Source of the DNA: Flavobacteriales bacterium CG_4_9_14_3_um_filter_32_8
Lineage (GTDB): Bacteria; Bacteroidota; Bacteroidia; Flavobacteriales_E; Vicingaceae
DNA length: 11,301 bases
Assembly: GCA_002790175.1 (NCBI GenBank)
Contig: PFUQ01000201.1
Span: forward strand, 1-11,301
Direction: 5' to 3'
Under the pieces are notes generated by a model. It was not told the origin of the DNA. It saw only the letters and a list, made by a program, of their open reading frames with translations, and made no database searches. How positions within the stretch are numbered: position 1 is the stretch's first letter; each line of letters starts with the position of its first letter. The translations under genes and the position numbers were made by a program. Below are positions 1-7,596 of this stretch, piece after piece.

Positions 1-4
1 TCCC

Positions 5-54
5 GTTAATCGGCAATCGTTTGTGAGCCTAGTGGGGCGGGATTGCCGATTAAC
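5..54. repeat. Perfect 14-bp inverted repeat (stem-loop)
   Basis: The arm GTTAATCGGCAATC (5-18) is exactly complementary to GATTGCCGATTAAC (41-54), around a 22-base GC-rich loop. It lies about 115 bases beyond the stop codon of the leftward YiiX-like lipoprotein operon. There is no U-run directly after the stem on the minus strand, so a simple intrinsic terminator is not obvious. The arms also resemble the AACCGAT/ATCGGTT motifs that follow at 61-126. The window edge is 4 bases away, so the element may continue to the left. Confidence 0.75.
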
Positions 55-60
55 TTGTTT

Positions 61-126
61 ATAACCGATATAGACTTGCGGTTATCTACCTATTTTATGA
101 TAGATAACCGATGAAGTGTTTCGGTT
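61..126. repeat. Chain of four alternating complementary segments
   Basis: Four short segments alternate in sense: ATAACCGAT (61-69), CGGTTATCTA (79-88), TAGATAACCGAT (101-112) and TCGGTT (121-126). Neighbours can pair: segments 1 and 2 over 7 bp, 2 and 3 over a perfect 10 bp with a 12-base loop, and 3 and 4 over 6 bp with a 9-base loop. The pairings are mutually exclusive. The region is the 3' flank of the minus-strand operon ending at 171, so it may form its transcript end or be a palindromic repeat cluster. The pairing is seen directly; the role is inferred. Confidence 0.6.
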
Positions 127-170
127 TATTTATTTTCAAATGTAGTTAAAATTAGTATATTTATTAATCA

Positions 171-752
171 TCATTTCTTTATGATTCTATCTGGCGTAAT
201 GTAAATGGTTTCGCCATATTCCAACACTTTTCCAGGAGTAATTACATGTGGCAGTTTAATAGAATCTACTAAATGCTGGTAGCATTCTACTACCAATTCG
301 CTACAATAAAACTTCTCTGTCCTATCAATACCTACAGTGCCTGTAAAATCATAAGGTTTTCCAAGCTTATCGGAACAACATTGCAAAGCATCTTCGGCTC
401 TTTCTGGACTATAACCAGAAGGTTTTACCATGGTTATTTTAAACGATTTATGAATAAATGAATCCAAAGCAAGTGGATGAACACCTTCTGCCGTAGCTTC
501 AATAATATTATCGTTTGTAACATCAAGAATCACAGCATGAGAGTATTCAGAAATAGTTGCAGTAGAAACTAAATGATCATTAAATTTATAACCCCTTGCA
601 ACTAAAAAATAACCATCCTTGCCAAGAGCGATAATTTCTTTTTTAAATGATTTTTCTTCTTCAAGTGCTGCTTCGCTTTTTGGCTTTTTTACAATGGTAT
701 TACTACAAGAAAAAAGGATTAATAAGGAACAAAAAAGTGTAATTGTTTTCAT
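171..752 (-). CDS. YiiX-like permuted papain-fold (NlpC/P60 superfamily) lipoprotein
   Basis: This is a 193-residue probable lipoprotein. The N-terminus is a short signal sequence ending in a lipobox (LILFSC, Cys16), which predicts lipidation and an envelope location. The body matches the YiiX/YebB-type circularly permuted NlpC/P60 family (Pfam Peptidase_C92 type). The histidine motif comes first (EYSHAVILD, His72), followed by IEAT near residue 86, and the cysteine motif comes late (FYCSELV, Cys150). In that order His72 and Cys150 would form the catalytic pair. Members are thought to act as amidases or peptidases on cell-wall or lipid substrates; the substrate here is unknown. The start codon lies 3 bases after the radA stop codon, so it is almost certainly co-transcribed with, and perhaps translationally coupled to, radA. 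Family assignment is fairly sure; enzymatic function is inference. Confidence 0.8.
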   Translation of the reverse strand: MKTITLFCSLLILFSCSNTIVKKPKSEAALEEEKSFKKEIIALGKDGYFLVARGYKFNDHLVSTATISEYSHAVILDVTNDNIIEATAEGVHPLALDSFIHKSFKITMVKPSGYSPERAEDALQCCSDKLGKPYDFTGTVGIDRTEKFYCSELVVECYQHLVDSIKLPHVITPGKVLEYGETIYITPDRIIKK

Positions 753-755
753 ATA

Positions 756-2129
756 CTAACCAAATAAAAGTGTAAAAACTTCTTCTACTTTACTCACTAA
801 TACCAATTCTATTTTAAAGGAAGTGGTACTCAGTCCTTTTTTATTGTATTTAGAAATAACTATTTTTTCAAAACCCAATTTTTCGGCTTCCATAATGCGT
901 TGTTCTATTCTACTAATGGGTCTTATTTCACCAGATAAACCAACTTCGGCTGCAAAACATATTCCTGAATGGATTGGCATATCTTCGCTGCTCGAAAGTA
1001 TGGCACTTATTACCGCCAAATCAATCGAAGGATCATCAATTCTTAACCCACCAGCAATGTTTAAAAAAACATCTTTTGCTCCTAAACGGAAACCACAACG
1101 TTTTTCTAAAACTGCCAACAACATATTTAATCTTCTGGAATCGAACCCTGTTGTTGAGCGTTGAGGTGTGCCATAAGCCGCAGAGCTTACCAATGCTTGT
1201 ATTTCTATTAATAAAGGGCGATTTCCTTCCATCGTAGCGGCAATTGCAGCACCACTCAATTGTTCGTCTTTGTTGCTAATTAATATGTCCGAAGGGTTTT
1301 CTACTTCTCTTAATCCTGCACCATACATTTCGTAAATTCCCAATTCGTTGGTAGAACCAAACCTGTTTTTGATGGAACGCAATAAACGGTAAATATGGTT
1401 GCGATCGCCTTCAAATTGAAGTACCACATCTACCATGTGTTCTAATATTTTTGGACCAGCAATGTTGCCATCTTTGGTAATGTGACCAATTAAAAAAACA
1501 GGGGTATTGGTTTCTTTGGCATATCGCATCAATTCGGACGTACATTCTCGAACTTGAGAAATGCTTCCAGGTGATGAATCAATAACTCCAGTGTGTAAGG
1601 TTTGAATAGAATCGATGACCAATAGTTGTGGCTGTAAATCTTTAATATGATGAAATATGTTTTGAGTAGAAGTTTCGGTAAGAATATAGCAATCAGGGTT
1701 TTTATTTCCTATTCGGTCTGCTCGCATTTTTGTTTGTTGCTCGCTTTCTTCGCCTGTTACATAAAGTATTTTATAACCTTTTAACCGCAACGACATTTGT
1801 AACATTAAGGTCGATTTTCCAATACCCGGATCACCACCAAACAACACTAATGAGCCAGGAACTAATCCGCCACCGAGCACTCTGTTGAGTTCTGTTCCAG
1901 GCAATTTTATTCGTGGAAAATCAACTAAATCAATATCATCGATTTGCTGAGGTTTGTTGGTGCGTTTAGTGGTAAAAGAAGTATGAACTTCATTTGGATG
2001 AGGGTTACTGATGACTTCTTCGATAATGGTGTTCCACTCGTTACAAGAGTTGCATTTTCCAATCCATTTAGGAAATTGGGCACCACAATTCTGACAAAAA
2101 AAAGCCGTTTTAATTTTTGTTTTTGCCAT
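756..2129 (-). CDS. radA: DNA repair protein RadA
   Basis: RadA (Sms) is a RecA-like ATPase that promotes branch migration during recombinational repair. This 457-residue protein is of normal family length. The parts run in the usual order: an N-terminal four-cysteine zinc finger (CQNC at 12-15, CNSC at 26-29), Walker A GGDPGIGKST (98-107), Walker B LLVID (169-173), the diagnostic RadA motif KNRFG (254-258), and a C-terminal Lon-protease-like domain from about residue 290 containing NIAGGLRIDDPSIDLA. The protease catalytic residues of Lon are not expected in RadA, so this is a structural domain. The gene starts 12 bases after the stop of the upstream double ABC ATPase and ends 3 bases before the YiiX-like lipoprotein, so it is the middle gene of a leftward operon. 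No independent promoter is evident. Confidence 0.97.
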   Translation of the reverse strand: MAKTKIKTAFFCQNCGAQFPKWIGKCNSCNEWNTIIEEVISNPHPNEVHTSFTTKRTNKPQQIDDIDLVDFPRIKLPGTELNRVLGGGLVPGSLVLFGGDPGIGKSTLMLQMSLRLKGYKILYVTGEESEQQTKMRADRIGNKNPDCYILTETSTQNIFHHIKDLQPQLLVIDSIQTLHTGVIDSSPGSISQVRECTSELMRYAKETNTPVFLIGHITKDGNIAGPKILEHMVDVVLQFEGDRNHIYRLLRSIKNRFGSTNELGIYEMYGAGLREVENPSDILISNKDEQLSGAAIAATMEGNRPLLIEIQALVSSAAYGTPQRSTTGFDSRRLNMLLAVLEKRCGFRLGAKDVFLNIAGGLRIDDPSIDLAVISAILSSSEDMPIHSGICFAAEVGLSGEIRPISRIEQRIMEAEKLGFEKIVISKYNKKGLSTTSFKIELVLVSKVEEVFTLLFG

Positions 2130-2141
2130 ACTTTTTAAGGA

Positions 2142-3950
2142 TTAAACGGTAGCAGCTCTTCGATTTGCTTTCTTAGCCATTGAAGCTTTAATATCTTCTA
2201 ACTCTCCTTTTGGTATGGCATTAATCAATTCTTTGGTATAATCTGTTTTTGGGTTCAAATAGATTTCATCTGCTAAGCCCATTTCAACAATTTTTCCATT
2301 TTGCATCACAATCATTCTGTCGCTCATAAATTTAACAACCGATAAATCGTGAGAAATAAAAATATAAGTAAAATTAAATTCTTCTTTTAATTCGTTTAAT
2401 AAGTTCAATACCTGAGCTTGCACAGATACGTCTAGTGCGGAAACAGACTCATCACAAATAATAAATTTAGGATTTAATGATAAGGAACGAGCGATACAAA
2501 TCCGTTGTCGTTGTCCACCAGAAAATTCATGTGGATATCTGTAAAAATGTTGTTTTAACAAACTTACTCTTGTTAGCAGTTCCAACACTTTCTCTTTTCG
2601 TTCTTCGTCGTTATTATACATGCCATGAACTCTCATAGGTTCCATAATGGCTTCGCCAATAGTAATACGAGGATTAAGTGATGAATATGGGTCTTGGAAA
2701 ATAATTTGCATTTCTTTACGGTAATGCCTCATTTCTTTCGTTCCAAGGTTAGTTAAGTTGTTTCCTTCAAATATGATTTGTCCAGATGTTGGTGCTACTA
2801 ATTTTAAAATAGTTCGACCTAAAGTAGTTTTTCCGCAACCAGATTCCCCCACTAATCCTAATGTTTCACCGGGATAAACGTCAAAAGATACATCATCAAC
2901 AGCTTTTACGTTGTCTTTAGCTTTGCCAAAAAGACCCTTATTAATTGGGAAATAAGTTTTTAGGTTTTTAATTTCTAAAATTGGTGCTTGTTTGAAAAGG
3001 TTTTCATGTCTTTTCGTAATATCATCAGGAGAAATAATTAAACTATTGGTAACTTCCTCAACAGATTTGTTGGTTTCGTGCATTATTTCGTTTGCGTCAA
3101 CAGTCATAAAATCAGAAACGGTTGGTAACCAGTGTAATCTTTTATTTAAAGGCGGTCTGCAAGCAAGTAAACCTTTAGTGTAAGGGTGTTGAGGATTCAT
3201 AAAGATATCCATAACAGTACCTTGCTCAACAATCTTTCCTTTATACATCACCACTACTTTGTCGGCGAGCTCTGCGATAACACCTAAATCGTGAGTAATA
3301 AATAAAATCCCCATGTCATCATCTTGTTGCAATTGCATCATCAACTCCAAAATGGTTTTTTGAACAGTAACGTCTAAAGCAGTTGTTGGTTCATCTGCAA
3401 TTAAGATGGAAGGGTTGCAGGAAATTGCCATAGCAATCATTACTCGTTGTTTTTGTCCTCCTGATATTTGATGAGGATAAGAATCAAAAATTACTTCTGG
3501 TCGAGGTAGTTTTACTTTTCTAAATAGTTCTATAGTGCGTTGTTTGGCAGTTTTACTATTCACTTTTTGATGTAGCATAATCGCCTCAGCAACTTGGTCG
3601 CCGCAACTATAAACAGGATTTAAGGAAGTCATGGGTTCTTGAAATATCATCGATATTTCATTTCCTCGAAAACTTCTCATCTCTTTTTCTGATGATTTTA
3701 ATAAGTCAACACTACCCTTATCACAGTGAAAAAGAATTTCTCCAGAAACTATTTTTCCGGGAGGATTCTGTATTAATCGCATTACAGATAAAGCAGTCAC
3801 GGATTTCCCTGAGCCTGATTCTCCAACAACACCAATGGTTTCCCCTTTGTTAAGCGTAAAAGAAATATCATTTACAGCTTTAACAGTTTCGTCTTCAGTT
3901 TGAAATTCTGTTACTAAATTTCTTATTTCTAATAATGTGTTATTGCTCAT
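2142..3950 (-). CDS. Double ABC ATPase of the dipeptide/oligopeptide/nickel importer type (DppD-DppF fusion)
   Basis: This 602-residue protein carries two complete nucleotide-binding domains in tandem and should energise a peptide- or nickel-type importer at the inner membrane. Domain 1 has Walker A GESGSGKS (43-50), signature ISGGQ (162-166), Walker B ILIADEP (182-188) and a switch histidine in ITHD. Domain 2 has GESGCGKT (368-375), signature FSGGQ (476-480), IICDES (497-502) and ISHD. Each domain is followed by the short NPxxxYTK segment typical of the oligopeptide-transporter ATPase C-terminus (NPQHPYTKG, NPKTDYTKE). Separate DppD and DppF chains are common elsewhere; a single fused chain is usual in Bacteroidota. 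No permease or binding-protein gene is adjacent, so the partners must be encoded elsewhere. It is the first gene of the ABC-radA-lipoprotein operon. The substrate cannot be told from the sequence. Confidence 0.93.
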   Translation of the reverse strand: MSNNTLLEIRNLVTEFQTEDETVKAVNDISFTLNKGETIGVVGESGSGKSVTALSVMRLIQNPPGKIVSGEILFHCDKGSVDLLKSSEKEMRSFRGNEISMIFQEPMTSLNPVYSCGDQVAEAIMLHQKVNSKTAKQRTIELFRKVKLPRPEVIFDSYPHQISGGQKQRVMIAMAISCNPSILIADEPTTALDVTVQKTILELMMQLQQDDDMGILFITHDLGVIAELADKVVVMYKGKIVEQGTVMDIFMNPQHPYTKGLLACRPPLNKRLHWLPTVSDFMTVDANEIMHETNKSVEEVTNSLIISPDDITKRHENLFKQAPILEIKNLKTYFPINKGLFGKAKDNVKAVDDVSFDVYPGETLGLVGESGCGKTTLGRTILKLVAPTSGQIIFEGNNLTNLGTKEMRHYRKEMQIIFQDPYSSLNPRITIGEAIMEPMRVHGMYNNDEERKEKVLELLTRVSLLKQHFYRYPHEFSGGQRQRICIARSLSLNPKFIICDESVSALDVSVQAQVLNLLNELKEEFNFTYIFISHDLSVVKFMSDRMIVMQNGKIVEMGLADEIYLNPKTDYTKELINAIPKGELEDIKASMAKKANRRAATV

Positions 3951-4085
3951 ACTTTAGTATTCACTTGAAAGGGCAATAAAAATACACTTAATAAAAAAAT
4001 AAAACAAGAAATTATAAGAATACCTCTTGGTTGATTAGATTAGCGAATATTATCAGGAGATAAATAATGGTTAATCGACTATCAA

Positions 4086-4595
4086 TTAATAATCTAAATC
4101 ACTGACTAGAATTGTAATAAAACCATAATCTTTGCTATCATTAATTATGGATACAGTAATATGATGGCCAGTTAGAGAAGAATTTGTTAACCAAGTTGAA
4201 TATCCGTCATCTTCTTTTTTGCCTTTTTTGTATTTATTATTAAAATAGGTAGAGAAATCATTAAAAAGTACATCAGCATCTAGGATTGCATCTAAATAGA
4301 TGGCAATTTCAATCTCGTACAATTCATTAGTTTCAGAAAAATCATAAGTAACGGTGTAACTATTACCCATGTTGATGTTATAATCGTAATTTAAATATTC
4401 GGGGGTTTCATCCATTAAAAATTTAACATCCTCAATTGCTTTTACATTTTCTAAGGTCATACCTATTTCCGCTCCCCTTAAGTTGCCTTTTTCAGATATT
4501 AATAATTCATTAAAATAGGGGCTTTTATAGGTTTCGCAAGAGAATAAAAGAAAAATTGAAAGGATTAGAAATGTTTTGTTTACGATGGGTTTCAT
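4086..4595 (-). CDS. Small predicted lipoprotein of unknown function
   Basis: This is a 169-residue protein with a clear lipoprotein signal: MKP, a hydrophobic stretch and the lipobox LLFSC with the modified cysteine at residue 20. I start it at the ATG (4593-4595); a TTG two codons upstream is possible but unnecessary. The mature part is acidic and rich in Asp, Asn and Tyr. It begins with LRGAEIGMTLENVKAIE, which resembles the short 'xGMTxxEV' N-terminal motif of small envelope lipoproteins, and continues with predicted beta strands. I do not recognise a named family. It follows the exonuclease gene by 14 bases on the same strand, and a possible promoter overlaps that gene's end. It is exported or lipid-anchored; nothing more is supported. 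Confidence 0.75.
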   Translation of the reverse strand: MKPIVNKTFLILSIFLLFSCETYKSPYFNELLISEKGNLRGAEIGMTLENVKAIEDVKFLMDETPEYLNYDYNINMGNSYTVTYDFSETNELYEIEIAIYLDAILDADVLFNDFSTYFNNKYKKGKKEDDGYSTWLTNSSLTGHHITVSIINDSKDYGFITILVSDLDY

Positions 4596-4604
4596 TAACA
4601 ATTA

Positions 4605-4638
4605 CAAAATTAGGGTATAAAAATATTTTCGGATTCAA
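4605..4638 (-). promoter_or_regulatory. Possible promoter for the small lipoprotein
   Basis: On the minus strand TAATTTTG (4605-4612) fits the Bacteroidota -7 consensus TAnnTTTG, with TTG (4636-4638) 23 bases upstream as a -33 element. It overlaps the last codons of the exonuclease gene and would give an almost leaderless transcript starting at the lipoprotein ATG. The spacer is at the long end of the accepted range, so this is tentative. Confidence 0.3.
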
Positions 4639-5326
4639 TCAAACTTTCGTTTCTAAATCTCAAAAATAGTTGGGTCAAAGCTACTACATCTTTCTGACAA
4701 TAAATAGCAATACGATTGATGTCTTTTTCTTTCCAATAAACGTCATTTACCATGCTGCCATCAATATCATCTTTAGGTGTTGGGATGTTAAAAATCGAAG
4801 TTAGTAAACTTAAAGAAGTGTAATGTTTGTAATCACCAAATTTCCATAATTGTAAGGTGTCTAAATGAGGAACCTCCCAAGGTTTTTTTCCAGCAAAATC
4901 AAGTATTGATGGAATTTCTATTCCATTTACCAATGCTCTTCTGGCAATGTATGGGAAGTCGAACTCTTTACCATTGTGGGCACATAATAAACAATCACTT
5001 TTGTGATAATGTTTGTTTAATAATTCAAAAAAATCGGTTAATAAAGTTTTTTCATCATCACTAAAAAACGATTTTAGGCGTAAAGTTTTAATGCCCATTT
5101 CTGTACGAATAAAACCAACTGAGATACAAACAATTTTTCCAAATTCGGCATAAATTCCTGCTTTTTGGTAAATGTCTGCTGGCGTTTCATTTTCATTGGC
5201 AAGGAAACTTGCTTTGTGTTCCCAATGTTTTTTAAAATCATCACTCAATTGGGAAAAATCTGGATGTTGAGCAACAGTTTCGATGTCTAGAAAGAGAACT
5301 TTTTCGAGATTAATTTTTTGAAGCAT
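4610..5326 (-). CDS. DEDDy-type 3'-5' exonuclease (PolB-exonuclease-like)
   Basis: This is a 238-residue stand-alone exonuclease of the RNase H-like fold, related to the proofreading domain of family B DNA polymerases (Pfam DNA_pol_B_exo2 type). All metal-binding motifs are visible. Exo I is FLDIET, with Asp14 and Glu16. Exo II is HNGKEFDFPYI, with Asp123. Exo III is of the YxxxD form, YCQKD, with Tyr209 and Asp213, placing it in the DEDDy subgroup. The four acidic residues and the tyrosine argue that it is active. There is no polymerase domain, as is normal for this bacterial family. The likely role is trimming 3' ends of DNA or structured nucleic acid; the biological substrate is not known. 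It has its own consensus promoter (5370-5400) and is followed closely by the small lipoprotein gene. Confidence 0.88.
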   Translation of the reverse strand: MLQKINLEKVLFLDIETVAQHPDFSQLSDDFKKHWEHKASFLANENETPADIYQKAGIYAEFGKIVCISVGFIRTEMGIKTLRLKSFFSDDEKTLLTDFFELLNKHYHKSDCLLCAHNGKEFDFPYIARRALVNGIEIPSILDFAGKKPWEVPHLDTLQLWKFGDYKHYTSLSLLTSIFNIPTPKDDIDGSMVNDVYWKEKDINRIAIYCQKDVVALTQLFLRFRNESLIESENIFIP

Positions 5327-5369
5327 AATGAATATAAATTGGTTGAAATAGTTATCCGTTAATGAATAA

Positions 5370-5400
5370 CAAATATAAAAATAAGTTGCGAGTTAACAAA
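5370..5400 (-). promoter_or_regulatory. Consensus Bacteroidota promoter for the exonuclease gene
   Basis: On the minus strand TTTG (5397-5400), a 19-base spacer and TATATTTG (5370-5377) match the flavobacterial promoter pattern TTG-N17-23-TAnnTTTG exactly. Transcription would start near 5363, giving a leader of about 37 bases before the start codon at 5326. This is the best promoter match in the window. Confidence 0.65.
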
Positions 5401-5404
5401 TTGT

Positions 5405-5439
5405 CATTAGGCATTAGGCGAAAGGCATTAGGCAAAAGG
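5405..5439. repeat. Heptanucleotide tandem array 1 (5 units)
   Basis: Five consecutive 7-base units read CATTAGG, CATTAGG, CGAAAGG, CATTAGG and CAAAAGG. The period is exact; only the middle bases vary (CNNNAGG consensus). It lies in the spacer between the exonuclease promoter and the preceding gene. Confidence 0.8.
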
Positions 5440-5494
5440 TGTAGTGTGTTTGTCGTTCTTCTCTAAAAATAGGGGTTAGGGGCGTGTAAAAAGA

Positions 5495-5557
5495 CATTTG
5501 TTATTTTGAATTTGTCATTTGTTATTTGAGATTTGTTATTTATCATTTGGGATTTAT
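5495..5557. repeat. Heptanucleotide tandem array 2 (9 units, also 3 x 21 bp)
   Basis: Nine consecutive 7-base units have the consensus NATTTGT: CATTTGT, TATTTTG, AATTTGT, CATTTGT, TATTTGA, GATTTGT, TATTTAT, CATTTGG, GATTTAT. The first two sets of three are nearly identical, so it can also be read as three 21-bp repeats (5495-5515, 5516-5536, 5537-5557). The array runs into the stop codon of the gene at 5554-5961, so that codon is part of a repeat unit. Confidence 0.8.
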
Positions 5558-5961
5558 TTAATCATTACACCTAATTTATTGATGATTGGAATATTAATTA
5601 AATTTTCATCTTTAATGGTTTCTGCTAAAAAAATATATTTTTTATCAAACAATTCTTGGTTCAAATAAAAGCTAACCCAATACTCATTGTGAAGTGCAAA
5701 AACTTCTTCAATTACAGGCTCAATCAATTTATATTCTTTAGATCTGATGTCTCCTAAATAATGTCTTAATATTGAAGTTTTACTTTCCTCTCCTTTTAAA
5801 TCAGTAATATACCCTTTTGAAGAAATTAAAACATTTTCTATGGTTTGTGATTGCTGATTAATGATGTAAACATTCCAAACGGTTGTGTTGATTTCATTTT
5901 TTTCTTTTACTACAGCAACGGCAACATTTTTAATGATGGGATGATTAATGTCTTTTATCAT
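5554..5961 (-). CDS. Small conserved Bacteroidota protein of unknown function
   Basis: This is a 135-residue soluble protein with no signal peptide or membrane segment. It resembles a family I recall only from Bacteroidota, usually annotated as hypothetical. The recognisable segments are VWNVYIINQQ near residue 28, VLISSKGY near 44, an SILRHYLGDI stretch near 63, VFALHNEYWVSFYLNQELFD near 88, and the C-terminal IPIINKLGVMIK. The pattern suggests a compact beta-rich domain. No catalytic motif is visible. It starts 6 bases after the stop of the S41 peptidase and is the last gene of the deaminase-peptidase operon, so it is co-expressed with them, but this does not reveal a role. Its stop codon falls inside a heptamer repeat array. 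Confidence 0.75.
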   Translation of the reverse strand: MIKDINHPIIKNVAVAVVKEKNEINTTVWNVYIINQQSQTIENVLISSKGYITDLKGEESKTSILRHYLGDIRSKEYKLIEPVIEEVFALHNEYWVSFYLNQELFDKKYIFLAETIKDENLINIPIINKLGVMIK

Positions 5962-5967
5962 CTTAAT

Positions 5968-7590
5968 TTACTTTAAAATTTTCAAAGCTTCTTGTATGGT
6001 TTCATCATGCTCATTCATAATGACATAATAACCGAAATCGTTAAATAAATTACGGCTGATGGTGGCTTTTAATTCTCTAGAAATTATTCCTTTAGAGGTA
6101 CTAATTTCTTCTAAATTTTTTTTAATAGAATTGTCGCTCGCATATTTAATAATGCTGTTAAAAATGTCGTTGGTTACGTGGAATTTATTTTTAAAATCCA
6201 ATGCACTTTTATACTTATTAAGTAAAGATGTTCTATTTTTATCGGCATAATCTAATGCAAAATCCTGAATAATTCCATTGTATCTTAGTTCATACAAATA
6301 AGGCGTTCCATTTGTGGTATCCATAGGAACAAAAACATCGGGCATAATTCCACCACCACCATATACTACCTTCCCTTCGGGTGTGTAAAATTTTAGTGAA
6401 TCTGGAAAATGAATGCTATCAGCCGAAAGCAGTTCACCATTCAAATATCGGTTATAGGATTCAGCGTGATATTCTTCAATAGATGCACCATAAGATTTTT
6501 GAATGCATCTTCCTGTTGGTGTATAATATCTGGCAACGGTTAATCTTAAGGCAGAGCCATCGGGCCACATCACTTGTTCTTGAACCAAACCTTTACCAAA
6601 AGAACGTCTTCCAATTACCGTTCCCCTATCATTATCTTGTATTGCTCCTGCAAGAATCTCACTCGCTGAAGCAGAATTCTCGTTAATTAAAATAGCAATA
6701 CCAGTTGTTTCTAAAGTTCCATTTGCTGTAGAAAAATATTCTTCTTTAGTTCTTACTCTTCCAGAGGTATAAACAATCATTTTATTTTTTGAAATAATTT
6801 CATCAGCAATTTGAATAGCTACTTCTAACACGCCACCACCATTTCCTCTTAAATCGATAATGAGTTTTTTCATTCCTTGTTTCTTCAACTTTTGAGTTGC
6901 TTCTAAAAATTCGGTATAAGTTGTTTTTGAAAAACGGGTAATTCTTAAATAGCCAATTTTATCTTTAACAAGATAAGGAGCGTCAATACTAAAAATAGGT
7001 ATTTGGTCTCTTTCTATTGAAAAGTGTTTCTTTTTTTGAGTGCTTTGTTGAATAATGTCAATTCCAACCTTTGAACCTCTAGGTCCTTTTAGTAACTTAA
7101 TAACTTGTTCGTTAGTAATTCCAATTCCTGCAATTTCTGTGGCATCAACTTTTACAATTCGGTCACCGGCTTTAATTCCTAATTTATCAGAAGGTCCATT
7201 TACAATGGGTGAGATAACCAATACGGTATCGTTTTTTATTCGAAATTCGATGCCAATACCTTCAAAATTTCCTTCAATGGGATCATTCATTTCGTTAAAT
7301 TCTTGAGCAGGAATGTAATAGGAATGAGGATCTAACAGTGCCAACATTGCAGTGATGGAACGCTCAGTTAAATTCTTTTTATCTACTGAATCAACATAAG
7401 TATCTTCAATAAAATTTAATATTTCGTTGAGTTTGGTTGCCGTGTTGAAACGTTGAGTTTGAGGAAAAATAAAATTTTTGTTGTTAACATCGGAAGGTGT
7501 TAAATAAGAACCTAAAAAAATGCCAACAACTACGCTTCCAGTAATAATAATTGGCAATAAAATAAACACTAATGCTTTATTTTTACTCAT
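5968..7590 (-). CDS. C-terminal processing peptidase, S41 family (CtpA/Prc type)
   Basis: This 540-residue serine protease is anchored by one N-terminal transmembrane helix (about residues 7-30) and faces the periplasm. Next come a helical segment with the conserved LLDPHSYYIPAQEF, a PDZ domain (about 105-185, GIGIEFRI to GPRGSKVGIDI) that would bind substrate C-termini, and the S41 catalytic domain. The Ser-Lys dyad is visible: Ser308 in NSASASEILAGA and Lys333 in FGKGLVQ, 25 residues apart as in E. coli Prc. LIIDLRGNGGG (243-253) forms part of the active-site framework. Such proteases trim or degrade envelope proteins, including cell-wall hydrolases and their regulators. It sits 6 bases after the deaminase and 6 bases before the small conserved gene, so it is the centre of a three-gene operon. 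Family assignment is firm; the physiological substrate is not known. Confidence 0.95.
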   Translation of the reverse strand: MSKNKALVFILLPIIITGSVVVGIFLGSYLTPSDVNNKNFIFPQTQRFNTATKLNEILNFIEDTYVDSVDKKNLTERSITAMLALLDPHSYYIPAQEFNEMNDPIEGNFEGIGIEFRIKNDTVLVISPIVNGPSDKLGIKAGDRIVKVDATEIAGIGITNEQVIKLLKGPRGSKVGIDIIQQSTQKKKHFSIERDQIPIFSIDAPYLVKDKIGYLRITRFSKTTYTEFLEATQKLKKQGMKKLIIDLRGNGGGVLEVAIQIADEIISKNKMIVYTSGRVRTKEEYFSTANGTLETTGIAILINENSASASEILAGAIQDNDRGTVIGRRSFGKGLVQEQVMWPDGSALRLTVARYYTPTGRCIQKSYGASIEEYHAESYNRYLNGELLSADSIHFPDSLKFYTPEGKVVYGGGGIMPDVFVPMDTTNGTPYLYELRYNGIIQDFALDYADKNRTSLLNKYKSALDFKNKFHVTNDIFNSIIKYASDNSIKKNLEEISTSKGIISRELKATISRNLFNDFGYYVIMNEHDETIQEALKILK

Positions 7591-7596
7591 TAATTT

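Noticed and set aside
5..54. Integron attC site
   Set aside because: The GTTAATC/GATTAAC ends approach but do not fit the GTTRRRY/RYYYAAC boxes, the stem is perfect without the expected extrahelical bases, and no integron integrase or cassette structure is visible.
5405..5557. CRISPR array
   Set aside because: The repeats are 7 bases, contiguous and without spacers, and no cas gene is present.
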